A program made the position numbers and the translations under genes. A DNA stretch of 64,000 nt, from positions 54,159 to 118,158 of the forward strand of contig JAKJJQ010000002.1 of the NCBI GenBank assembly GCA_021713415.1. Direction: 5' to 3'. Positions within the stretch are counted from its first letter, which is position 1, and the number at the start of each line of letters is the position of its first letter. Shown here piece after piece: positions 18,283 to 27,000 of this stretch. The notes under the pieces were generated by a model, which saw only the letters and a list, made by a program, of their open reading frames with translations, ran no database searches and had not been told where the DNA came from. The DNA is from M0027 sp021713415 (GTDB lineage: Bacteria; Pseudomonadota; Gammaproteobacteria; Francisellales; Francisellaceae).

Positions 18283-19557
18283 CTATAACTGTTCTTTATT
18301 TAAGTGTTTAGCATAAGTTTCAGGAATGAAAAAAAGTAAGATCATAGCGATGGCTAATGCAATCGGTAAAGCACTGATTGCATAGATAAAATCACTTAAA
18401 GAATAATCTGTAATTGTTGTGTGCTGTATTGGTGCAGCATATTGAATCAATATACCAATTAAAGGTTGGAAAAAAGCGCCGATTAATACAATTAACATAT
18501 TAATCCAACTCATTAAAATACCACTTAATTTTGCAGAATGAATATCGGTTGCAATGGCAAAGCAAACCAACATGCTTGAGACAAAAAATCCAAATAAAAA
18601 ATAAATTAACTCAAGTAACCATAACGTATCTGGTAGTTGTAGTAAGATTAATAAAAATGCAATAAAAGTGCCTATAGTCCCAATATACATGGGAATTTTT
18701 CGACGTTTGAAAATACCGGATAAGATACCATTAACAGGTCCACCAACTGCAATACCAATAAAAATAAACTCATTGATTTGAGAACTATAGTGACTAAAGT
18801 GTGGGTAAGCTTTATTTAAAAAGGGTACAGACCATAATTCAGCAAATGAAATAACAGAAGCAACCATTAAGCCAGCATAAAGCCCTAAAAGCCAAGTACT
18901 AGGCACTTTGGCCATATTAAATACCATTGCCATACTGGTTGTTGCTGATTCTAATCGTGCACTTGTATGTTCGGGTGGTCTATTACGCACGATAAGAAAA
19001 ATAAGCGCACTTAATACAATGCCAATCATACCTGAAGCAATTAAGCATTGTTGCCAACCATAGGTTTGCATTAAATAAGCCAAAGGCTCATTACCTGATA
19101 TTGCACCTAATACACCAAGGGTGTTGGTTAAGCCAACAATAAATGGAAACATTTTAGCTGAAAACCAAAGACGTGCTAGTTTTAATGTACCAATAAAGGC
19201 AAAAGCTGAGCCAACACCAACGATGATTCGTCCAAGAGCAAGTAACCATACAGCTTCTGTTGTAGCAAATAATAAGACGCCGAATGATAAAACAAGACAA
19301 GCTAATGATAAGCAAATTCTTGCGCCATAACGATCAATTAAGCTACCAACAGGCAGTTGAGCAACGGCATAAGCATAGAAATATAATGCCATAATCGTAC
19401 CTAATTCAGCAGGCGGTATTTGAAAATGGTTACTTAAATCGCTACTAATAACTGCTGGTGAGACACGCTGAAAAAATTCTAAACCGTAAAAAAGAGCAGC
19501 AATAAACCAAGTCATTGAAGCAACAAGTAATATCCGTAATGAGTTTCTTTGTTCCAT
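18283..19557 (-). CDS. MFS transporter
   Basis: This 12-helix major facilitator of 424 residues from this start has the loop 2-3 motif GSLIDRYGARICLSLA, and LGRIIVGVGSAFAFIGTLKLARLWF after helix 4. The opening MTWFIAALFYGLEFFQRVSPAVIS resembles transporters common in Legionella/Coxiella-type bacteria with unknown substrates. Start choice is uncertain. The ATG at 19557 gives a normal short leader but has no Shine-Dalgarno sequence. A TTG at 19647 has GAGG seven bases upstream and would add 30 residues, including an extra hydrophobic stretch (KIRILLILLLDYF). I prefer the ATG on family length. It is divergent from the DUF805 gene. Confidence 0.84.
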   Translation of the reverse strand: MEQRNSLRILLVASMTWFIAALFYGLEFFQRVSPAVISSDLSNHFQIPPAELGTIMALYFYAYAVAQLPVGSLIDRYGARICLSLACLVLSFGVLLFATTEAVWLLALGRIIVGVGSAFAFIGTLKLARLWFSAKMFPFIVGLTNTLGVLGAISGNEPLAYLMQTYGWQQCLIASGMIGIVLSALIFLIVRNRPPEHTSARLESATTSMAMVFNMAKVPSTWLLGLYAGLMVASVISFAELWSVPFLNKAYPHFSHYSSQINEFIFIGIAVGGPVNGILSGIFKRRKIPMYIGTIGTFIAFLLILLQLPDTLWLLELIYFLFGFFVSSMLVCFAIATDIHSAKLSGILMSWINMLIVLIGAFFQPLIGILIQYAAPIQHTTITDYSLSDFIYAISALPIALAIAMILLFFIPETYAKHLNKEQL

Positions 19558-19721
19558 AGTTAAAATAGTTAGGTCATTTATGAAGGAATCAAAGTAGTCT
19601 AACAGTAAAATTAACAAAATGCGAATTTTTTTGTTGGTTAAAGTCAAGCTAAATCCTCAAGACAATTAAGCTGGTTTCAAATATAATCAAATTATTATGA
19701 CATTGAAAATAGGGTTATGTT

Positions 19722-20189
19722 TTGAGCATATATAAATATTTTAAATTAGACAGAAGGCTTGCAAGAATAGAGTATTTAAGTTTAATACTATTTTGGGGGG
19801 CGTTATTTGAAGTCGTGCTTTTATTAGCATTTATCATCAATAATTATACGCAATATTTAAGTTTGAGTAATTTTTTAATCTCCATTTCTTGCGCGCTATA
19901 TTTATGGTTTGTATTTAAAGTAATCATTTGTATGATTCGACGGTTTCATGATATTAATTTAAGTGGCTGGTTTACACTGGTTACTTTAATTCCTGCAATT
20001 GGCTATCTGGCAATTGTGGTATTGTGTTTTATTCCAGGGACAGAAGGCACTAACCGATTTGGAACCCAAGCAGGAAAGCCGACTAAAAAAATGCTTTGGG
20101 TGATTTGCTCTAGTGCAGTTGTGATTATATTATCCTCAGTGTGGTTAGCTTATATGTTGATTGATATTGTATCAAAAGCCTTTGGCTAA
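19722..20189 (+). CDS. DUF805 membrane protein
   Basis: This 155-residue protein has four hydrophobic segments. It carries the two DUF805 hallmarks: an N-terminal R-L-A-R-I-E-Y-L block (family GRxxRxEYW) and a central RRFHDINLSGWFTL (family RRLHDxgxSGWW). PGTEGTNRFG follows the third helix, as is usual. The role of the family is unknown. The start is TTG with AGGG seven bases upstream; the ATG five bases earlier is immediately followed by a stop, so TTG is the only sensible start. It is the first gene of a co-directional run, 20 bp before argE. Confidence 0.88.
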   Translation: MSIYKYFKLDRRLARIEYLSLILFWGALFEVVLLLAFIINNYTQYLSLSNFLISISCALYLWFVFKVIICMIRRFHDINLSGWFTLVTLIPAIGYLAIVVLCFIPGTEGTNRFGTQAGKPTKKMLWVICSSAVVIILSSVWLAYMLIDIVSKAFG

Positions 20190-20209
20190 TTTAGATTGAG
20201 GGTATATCA

Positions 20210-21367
20210 ATGAGTTATCTTGTAATTAAAAATGAACTAGAAAAATTAGTTAGTTTTCCTACAGTTTCAAACCAACCAACTGATGCGATTGTTGCTTATT
20301 TAGCAGATCTTTTAGAGTCAATAGGTTTTAGAATTGAATATCATTATGATGTTAATGATCCAACAAAAGCAAATCTTTTAGCATCTATTGGGCCTAGAGA
20401 TACACAAGGTTTACTCTTATCAGGGCATATGGATGTTGTGCCGACAGATGGACAGAATTGGCATAGTGATCCTTTTAAATTAATTGAGAAAGAAGATCGC
20501 TTTTTTGGTCGCGGCAGTGTTGATATGAAAGGGTTTATTGCGACAGTAATAAGCGTTTTAAAGTCAATGAAATTAAAAAACATTCAAAAAGAGTTGGTAT
20601 TATTGTTTACCTATGATGAAGAAATTGGTTGTCTAGGTAGTCAAGCATTTGTTAAAGGGTTTAATCAAATGATGCAAAACAAGCGTCTTTTGCCTACATA
20701 TTGCATTATTGGTGAGCCAACGAATCAACAAATGATTATTCAACACAGCGGTATTTGTTTATTTGATGTGATTCTAAAGGGAAAAGCAGCACATTCATCA
20801 CAACCATCTTGGGGTATTAATGCTATCAATGATGCCAATAAAATCATCAATGAGTTAGAAAATATCGCAGAAAATTTTAAAAATATCCAACCGGATGAAA
20901 TTTTAAAACAGTCATTGGTTGACCCTTATACCAGCATTAATATTGCAACCATTGAAGGTGGTTTAGCATACAATATTGTGCCAGAAGACTGTAAAATTGG
21001 TATTTCAGTCAGACCAATTCCAGGCGCCTCGATACAGTCAATTAAAGAGACTATTTTTACAAGATTATATGCATTAAAGCTTCAATCAAATCTTGAAATT
21101 ATTGAAGGTATTACATCTTGTGGCCTTAAAACATCAAATGATGCATCTTGTGTTAACTGGCTAAAATCTTATGCGACAGATAAAGATCCAAAAGCTGTTG
21201 CTTATTGTACTGATGGTGGTAATTTAGCACAGCTAAATATAGAGCCTGTCATTTTTGGCCCAGGGAGTATTGAGCAGGCGCATAAGCCTGATGAATATAT
21301 TGAAATTAATCAGCTTGTTTCTTACTCAGATAAATTATTACAAATGATTCGCAACCGACTGTTCTAA
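20210..21367 (+). CDS. argE: ArgE-like M20 metallo-deacylase (acetylornithine deacetylase)
   Basis: This 385-residue zinc hydrolase of the M20 family is closest in pattern to acetylornithine deacetylase, which removes acetate from N-acetylornithine in arginine synthesis. Metal and catalytic residues are visible: H73 and D75 in SGHMDVVPTDG, D105 in GRGSVDMKG, and E137-E138 in YDEEIGCLG. A dimerisation (lid) domain follows from about residue 180 (HSGICLFDVILKGKAAHSSQP). No other arginine genes are nearby. The neighbours are an FAD-dependent protein and a siderophore-type binding protein, so a related N-acyl substrate is possible. Confidence 0.87.
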   Translation: MSYLVIKNELEKLVSFPTVSNQPTDAIVAYLADLLESIGFRIEYHYDVNDPTKANLLASIGPRDTQGLLLSGHMDVVPTDGQNWHSDPFKLIEKEDRFFGRGSVDMKGFIATVISVLKSMKLKNIQKELVLLFTYDEEIGCLGSQAFVKGFNQMMQNKRLLPTYCIIGEPTNQQMIIQHSGICLFDVILKGKAAHSSQPSWGINAINDANKIINELENIAENFKNIQPDEILKQSLVDPYTSINIATIEGGLAYNIVPEDCKIGISVRPIPGASIQSIKETIFTRLYALKLQSNLEIIEGITSCGLKTSNDASCVNWLKSYATDKDPKAVAYCTDGGNLAQLNIEPVIFGPGSIEQAHKPDEYIEINQLVSYSDKLLQMIRNRLF

Positions 21368-21419
21368 GTGTTAGTCTAATATAATAAAAATTTATTTGTA
21401 CAATGGATCGTTAAAAATT

Positions 21420-22472
21420 ATGGTGGAAAAAACTTACCCTTGGTGTGTAATTGGTGGTGGTCCTGCTGGCATTACAGCAGTTGGAAAATTGCTTGATCAA
21501 GGGATTAAATCTGAATCTATTTTGTGGTTGTCAGATCATTTCAATGTTGGAGATATTGGTCTTCGCTGGCAAGAAGTACCAAGTAATACCAAAGTATCTA
21601 TATTTTTAAATTATCTTAATTCTGTTAACTCTTTTGAGTTTGACCAAATTAAAGAGCAGTTTCCTATTACTTTAATGGATAAAAGTAAGTGTTGTCATTT
21701 AGGTGATGTTTATCAACCATTACAAGTGATTAGCGATCGGTTTGTTAATTGTGTTGATAGTAATCAATGTTATGTTAAGGGTATTGATCAACAAAAAGAT
21801 AAATGGCAAATCAATACAGATATGAAGCAAAAATTTTATGCAAAAAAGATTGTCTTTGCTCAAGGAGCCTATGCTAAATCTTTGCCATATGATCCTGAAG
21901 TTTTATCCCTTGAGACAGTGTTAAATGAGTCAAGACTTAAAGCATTAGAGACTGATCAGCCAGTGGCTGTTTTTGGTAGTTCTCATTCAGCAATTTTAGC
22001 GGTTAAAAATTTATTATCACATGGTTTTAATGTTATTAATTTTTATCTTTCACCATTACGTTATGCATTAGAAATGGATGGTTGGATTTTATATGATAAT
22101 ACCGGTTTAAAAGGACCGGTTGCACAGTGGTCAAAAATGCATTTATGTGAATATTCAGCTGAAAACTCACAGTATCAACCACGGTGCTTACGACTACTTT
22201 CTACAAAAGAGAAGGTTGAGCAATATTTGCCACAGTGTAAGTATGCAGTTTATGCAGTTGGCTTTAACCGTCGAGATGTGACAATTGACGGTGTTGCATT
22301 TGATCAGTATTGCCATCAAACAGGTATTATTGCGCCTGGGGTTTTTGGCGTTGGTATTGCCTATCCTCAGATGGTTACATCCCCTGTCGGTACGGTTGAA
22401 GGGAATGTGGGTTTATGGAAATTTTCAAAGTATCTTGATCAAGTCATGCCAATTTGGCTTAGGTATGATTAA
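21420..22472 (+). CDS. FAD/NAD(P)-binding oxidoreductase-like protein
   Basis: This 350-residue protein has an N-terminal FAD-binding Rossmann motif (VIGGGPAGITAVGKL) and a second dinucleotide motif (VAVFGSSHSAILAVKNLL, about 185-200). It belongs to the broad pyridine-nucleotide oxidoreductase / flavin-monooxygenase-like group, but I cannot name the reaction. There is no CxxxxC redox disulfide at the usual position. I take the ATG at 21420 rather than a TTG eight codons earlier (21396), which would add an unconserved leader. It sits between argE (52 bp) and the siderophore-binding protein (92 bp). Co-function in siderophore or amino-acid N-modification is inference only. Confidence 0.74.
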   Translation: MVEKTYPWCVIGGGPAGITAVGKLLDQGIKSESILWLSDHFNVGDIGLRWQEVPSNTKVSIFLNYLNSVNSFEFDQIKEQFPITLMDKSKCCHLGDVYQPLQVISDRFVNCVDSNQCYVKGIDQQKDKWQINTDMKQKFYAKKIVFAQGAYAKSLPYDPEVLSLETVLNESRLKALETDQPVAVFGSSHSAILAVKNLLSHGFNVINFYLSPLRYALEMDGWILYDNTGLKGPVAQWSKMHLCEYSAENSQYQPRCLRLLSTKEKVEQYLPQCKYAVYAVGFNRRDVTIDGVAFDQYCHQTGIIAPGVFGVGIAYPQMVTSPVGTVEGNVGLWKFSKYLDQVMPIWLRYD

Positions 22473-22564
22473 TTATAACGCATCTGCACACATTAATGCT
22501 TGCCGTAAACCATACTTTTCGATTATTATATTGCATAAGTAACTGATAGGGTTGTTTTGAGTCA

Positions 22565-23500
22565 ATGGCAAAGTTTAAAATTTCATCTATTTTTATAAAA
22601 ATTACAATGATGGTGGTGTTAACTTCAATCAGCGTATTAAGTTATGCTGATACGGTATCAAATAAGAAAAATAGCTCAATAGATCATGCCCCAACGCATG
22701 TTGTGGTACTAAATCCAAATCTATTAGATGATGTGATGTTATTAGGGATTAAACCTGTTGGTTATGCAGGCGATATTATTCCAGATTATTTAAAGGTAAA
22801 TTTAAAAAGTGTTGCTTTTGTTGGACCGAGTGATAACCCATCTACTTGGGATATTTTTTATTTAAGCCCAGATTTAATTATTGGTGAAAAATCCTATGAT
22901 AAAAAGTTTGCTTATCAGTTAGAGAAGATGGCACCTACAATGTTGTTAAATGCACAAGGTGGTATTAAAGCTCAGATTGAAAATTTAAAAATCTTAGGCA
23001 TTACGTTTAAACAGCAACAAAAAGCAAAAGAAGCGATTGAGAATTTTAAAGCACTACTAAATCGTTCTGAAAATTTAGGTCAAGCTTATCCAGCAACAAC
23101 GCTTATGATGTTAGAGAAAAATAATCAATTATATGCGGTGACAAATAATACATTTGCTTCAAAGTTGTTAAAACGTTTAGGCAAAGATAATGTAATTGAT
23201 CTTAAAAAATCAGATGAGCACAGAGAGGCTCAGAAATTAATTAAAATTAGTTTAGCTGAAATTAAAGCAAAAGATCCAGATCAGATAATTTTACTTGTAC
23301 AAGATGCTGATATTGGCTCATTAAAATCATTATTGGACAATCCAAAATGGAAAGATTTAAAAGCAGTTAAGTATCACCATGTTTATTATATGGATAAGGA
23401 TATTTGGTTAAATATTCATGGCCTTCAAGCCATTGCAATGGCACTAACTCAGGCAAATAAAACTGGCTTTTTAGCACTAGAAAAATTTGTCATGATTTGA
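22565..23500 (+). CDS. Siderophore-type periplasmic binding protein (FecB/FhuD-like)
   Basis: This 311-residue protein has a Sec signal peptide (hydrophobic core about 12-27, cleavage likely after SYA) and the periplasmic binding-protein fold of ferric-siderophore uptake (PF01497-type). Evidence includes HVVVLNPNLLDDVMLLGIKPVGY, LSPDLIIGEKSYD, LEKMAPTMLLN, LDNPKWKDLKAVKYHHVYYMD and the end WLNIHGLQAIAMAL. Such proteins deliver ferric siderophore, heme or cobalamin to an ABC importer. No permease or ATPase gene is adjacent, so it is an orphan and must share a distant transporter. It has no lipobox cysteine, so it is a soluble rather than lipid-anchored form. Confidence 0.83.
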   Translation: MAKFKISSIFIKITMMVVLTSISVLSYADTVSNKKNSSIDHAPTHVVVLNPNLLDDVMLLGIKPVGYAGDIIPDYLKVNLKSVAFVGPSDNPSTWDIFYLSPDLIIGEKSYDKKFAYQLEKMAPTMLLNAQGGIKAQIENLKILGITFKQQQKAKEAIENFKALLNRSENLGQAYPATTLMMLEKNNQLYAVTNNTFASKLLKRLGKDNVIDLKKSDEHREAQKLIKISLAEIKAKDPDQIILLVQDADIGSLKSLLDNPKWKDLKAVKYHHVYYMDKDIWLNIHGLQAIAMALTQANKTGFLALEKFVMI

Positions 23501-23694
23501 TTTTAAAGAAAAAGCCCAAGCTGAAGGTTTCCCTTATCAAACCCTTTTGAATTTATTAATGAAGCATTATGTTGAAGGAAACTTTAGTGTTCAAATCAGA
23601 CAATCTAAAAAATAATATTTTCACACACCTTACCTTGGCGAATACCTATTTTATAGAATGGAATTTGAAGTCTGTTTATATATTATTTCCATCT

Positions 23695-23730
23695 TTAGAG
23701 GGGTGGCTGCGAAGCAGGCGAGGTGTTTTT
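23695..23730. repeat. Possible REP-like palindromic element
   Basis: A GC-rich island (GGGTGGCTGCGAAGCAGG core) sits in AT-rich DNA. It contains a CTGC-GAA-GCAG hairpin and ends in a TTTTT run. The look matches dispersed intergenic palindromes in other genomes, but only one copy is in this window. It could instead be a weak terminator for the upstream binding-protein gene. Confidence 0.3.
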
Positions 23731-23807
23731 AATAAGTCTTTTTTTCATCGTTTAGTCATATCAAGCTATGATTAATAATCTTTCTAAAATTACATTAAAT
23801 TTGTATC

Positions 23808-23835
23808 ATATTTTATGGTGTGTTGCATAAAATAT
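23808..23835. promoter_or_regulatory. Perfect 10-bp inverted repeat, candidate operator or hairpin
   Basis: ATATTTTATG (23808-23817) and CATAAAATAT (23826-23835) are exact reverse complements separated by GTGTGTTG, 264 bp before the giant gene's ATG. The symmetry and spacing suit a dimeric regulator or an RNA hairpin. Confidence 0.42.
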
Positions 23836-24098
23836 AGTTAAATTCATGTTTTTTTTAATATCATAATTTTTCACTTTGCATAATAAAATAATTTCAAATG
23901 TTAATTTATTGAAATATAAATAAAAATAAATTAATTTAATATTGTAAATAAATTAATCACAATTATACAATAAATTTAATATTAGATATATTTATTATAG
24001 GTGTGAAATATTTTTAATATAAAGAGTGTGTAGTTAAATTCGCTGAATTTCTTAAGCATTTTTTAGTTTAAAACCTCGGAAAAATATAAGGGTCTGCC

Positions 24099-27000
24099 AT
24101 GAACGATTTCAATGACAACGACAGCCAGCATATCAACCAGAAGGGTAATAAAAGTAAGAAAGCAAAAAGACAAAAGAAAAAGCTAGTCGATATCATATTC
24201 GGCATTCTCTCTGTAAAGGATAAGGATCGGTCAACAGAGCTTTCAACTTTGATGCAACCATTAGAACCAAGGTTTATGTTCGATGGCGCAGCAGTAGAGA
24301 CCGTTGATATTGCAGATGGTGTTTCCGAAACCGAGCAAAGTGAGATCCTAAAAGCCCTTAATTCAAATGATAAAGCAGACGCATCCGACAGTTTAATAGA
24401 AGCAATCAAAACCGAAGCCCTTAATCAAGAAACAGATTACTCAGTATACAAGGAAGTAGTTATTATCGATTCCCGAGTCAAAGACCCTCAAACCTTAATC
24501 AAAAATATTTCACGTAAAGCTTCCGTTGAGGTAATCGATGTTGATGAAAATGGTGTTGATGCAATTGCACAGATGTTATCTAAATATTCTAATCTTGACG
24601 CAGTTCACATTATTTCACACGGTAGTCAAGGTGAGTTATATTTAGGTAGTAGTGTGCTAAATCTTGATAGTTTATCTTCCTATCAGATGCAACTAGGTCA
24701 ATGGGGTAATGCAATTTCATCCAGTGGTGATTTATTATTCTATGGTTGTAATGTTGCTGAAGGTTCAAAAGGAATGCTCTTTATTGATGCATTGAAAAGT
24801 TACACGAGTGCTGATATTGCAGCATCAACAGATATTACAGGTGCCGATCATTTAGGTGGTGATAGTATTTTAGAAGTTGACGATGAAGTTGAAGTGGACG
24901 AGATTGTAACTTTTGAAAACTTTGGTCATATTTTAGCTGATCCAGAATTAGGCGGTTTCACTCAAATTGGTTCTGATATTAATCCAGCATTAAACAATGA
25001 ACAGTTTGGTAGTGATATTGCAGTCAATGCAACTGGATCACATGTTGTTGTTGGTGCAATGCAATCAGATATAGCCGGATCAAATAGAGGTGCTGTTAGA
25101 GTTTATGAGTGGAATGGATCCAACTGGGTTCAAGTTGGTGGTGATATTACATTAGTTACGCCAACAACGAATGCTAATTTTGGTCGCAGTGTCACAATTA
25201 GTGATGATGGCTTAACAATCGCAGCAGGGGCTGATCAGGATCTTAATTCGCAAGGAACCGTTGAAGTGCATACATGGAATGGCTCAGCTTGGGTACAAAA
25301 GGGTACAGATCTAACCGGTGCATCAACAAGTGATCTATTTGGTTGGAGTGTGATACTTGATGGTACAGGTGATTGGTTGGCAGTCGGTGAGTATGTTAGT
25401 GCTACGGCAAATACAGGTCAAGTTAATTTTTATGAGTGGAATGGTTCGAGTTGGGTTTCTCGAGGGTCAATTGTTGGTGCAGGTGGAAGTGATCGATTGG
25501 GTATGGATATTCAATTTAGTCAAACGGGTAATCGTATTGTAATGGGTGCGCATACTGCAAATTCGACTGCTGGATATGTTCGAGTTTATGAATATGCAGG
25601 TGGCTCTACTTGGAATTTAATGGGTTCACAAATTGATGGCTCTGCTGGCGGCGGCGGCGATATGCTTGGTCATAGTGTTTCGATGAACTCTGATGGTACA
25701 AGAATTATCTTATCAGCTCCATTAGATGATGCGGGTGGCTCAAATACAGGTACAGTACGAGTCTATGATTGGAATGGCTCAGCCTGGGTTCAACTAGGTA
25801 GTGATATTTATGGTGAAGCAAATAGTGATTTCTTAGGCGGTGGTACATCGCTTGATGGCTCACGAGCTGTTTCTATGAGTGGTGATGGGAATAGAATTGC
25901 CATTGGATCACATGATAACGATGGAAATGGTTCAGGATCTGGGCATATCAGAATTTTTGACTGGGATGGATCAGATTGGATTCAAGTGGGTCCAGATATT
26001 GATGGTGGTGCAGCAGGTGATGCCTTTGGTTGGTCAGTTTCATTAAGCCGAGATGGTAGTGTTGTCGGTGGTGGTTCATTAACAGAAGGTAGTAACAGAG
26101 GTGAAGTAAGATTATATAGTTTAGATGGTGTTGGTACAACATATGCAACGTATAGCGAAAATACAGTTTTAACTTTAGAGCCGTTATTAACAATTACCGA
26201 TACTGATGACTCAATTGTTGGTGCAACGATTCAAATTACAGGAAATTATCAAGCTTTTGAAGATATATTAAGTATTGCAACGTCAGCTTTACCATTGCCT
26301 GCAGGGATTCAAACAACATTTGATCGACCTTCAGGTCTCTATCAAATATCAGGAACAGCAACGGTCGCCGTTTATCAGAATTTATTGAGAAATATTCAAT
26401 ATGAAAATGGTAAAAATGATCCAACAGATTTAGAGCGTACGATTAAGTGGACCGTAGATGATGGTACTGCAACCTCATCAATAATAACAAGAATTACAAG
26501 TCTTGTTGCTATTAATGATTTAGCAAAAATCAATACTTTTGAACAGTTAGGTTCAACCATTTCAGGTGGCGCTTTTGAGCGGTTTGGTGAGTCAGTATCA
26601 TTTAGTAATGATGGGACCCGAGTTGCTATTGGTGGCCCTGATTCAGGCGATGTGGTTAGAGTTTATGATTGGGATGGCTCAAACTGGGTGCAGTTAGGTA
26701 GTGATATTACCATTGCATCATCTGAAAACTTTGGTGAGTCTGTTGCATTAAATGCTGATGGTACGGTTGTTGTTATTGGTGATTCACAATTTGATGGTAG
26801 TGGTTCAGATAGTGGACAAACAAATGTATTTGAGTGGAATGGTGCAGCTTGGGTATTAAGAGGTGCAGCCATTAATGGTTTAAATGCTGATGATGAAAGC
26901 GGTAATGCTGTCGCCATTAATGATGCAGGTGATCGTATTATTATTGGTGAGTCAAGATTTGGTGCATCAAATGATGGTCAGGCAAGAGTCTTTGATTGGA

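Larger units (their letters stand above)
23501..24098. other. AT-rich 598-bp spacer upstream of the giant gene
   Basis: No convincing gene lies here. A 68-codon frame (23569-23775) has no family pattern and crosses a palindrome, so I do not call it. From about 23,760 on the DNA is extremely AT-rich, with runs of TTAATTTAAT and AATAAATT type, as seen at silenced or curved promoter regions. It contains one perfect inverted repeat (23808-23835) and a possible REP-like element (about 23,695-23,730). I see no clean -35/-10 pair. The giant gene's ribosome site AAGGG lies about 7 bases before its ATG. Confidence 0.6.

Noticed and set aside
23569..23775. A 68-residue open frame before the giant gene
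   Set aside because: It has no recognisable motif, and its only GC-rich part encodes a palindromic element (CTGC-GAA-GCAG). Probably a chance frame.
24068..24409. A 113-residue minus-strand frame opposite the start of the giant gene
   Set aside because: It is the antisense of the lysine-rich and LEPR region, with a low-complexity hydrophobic end and no ribosome site. The plus strand carries the recognised domains.
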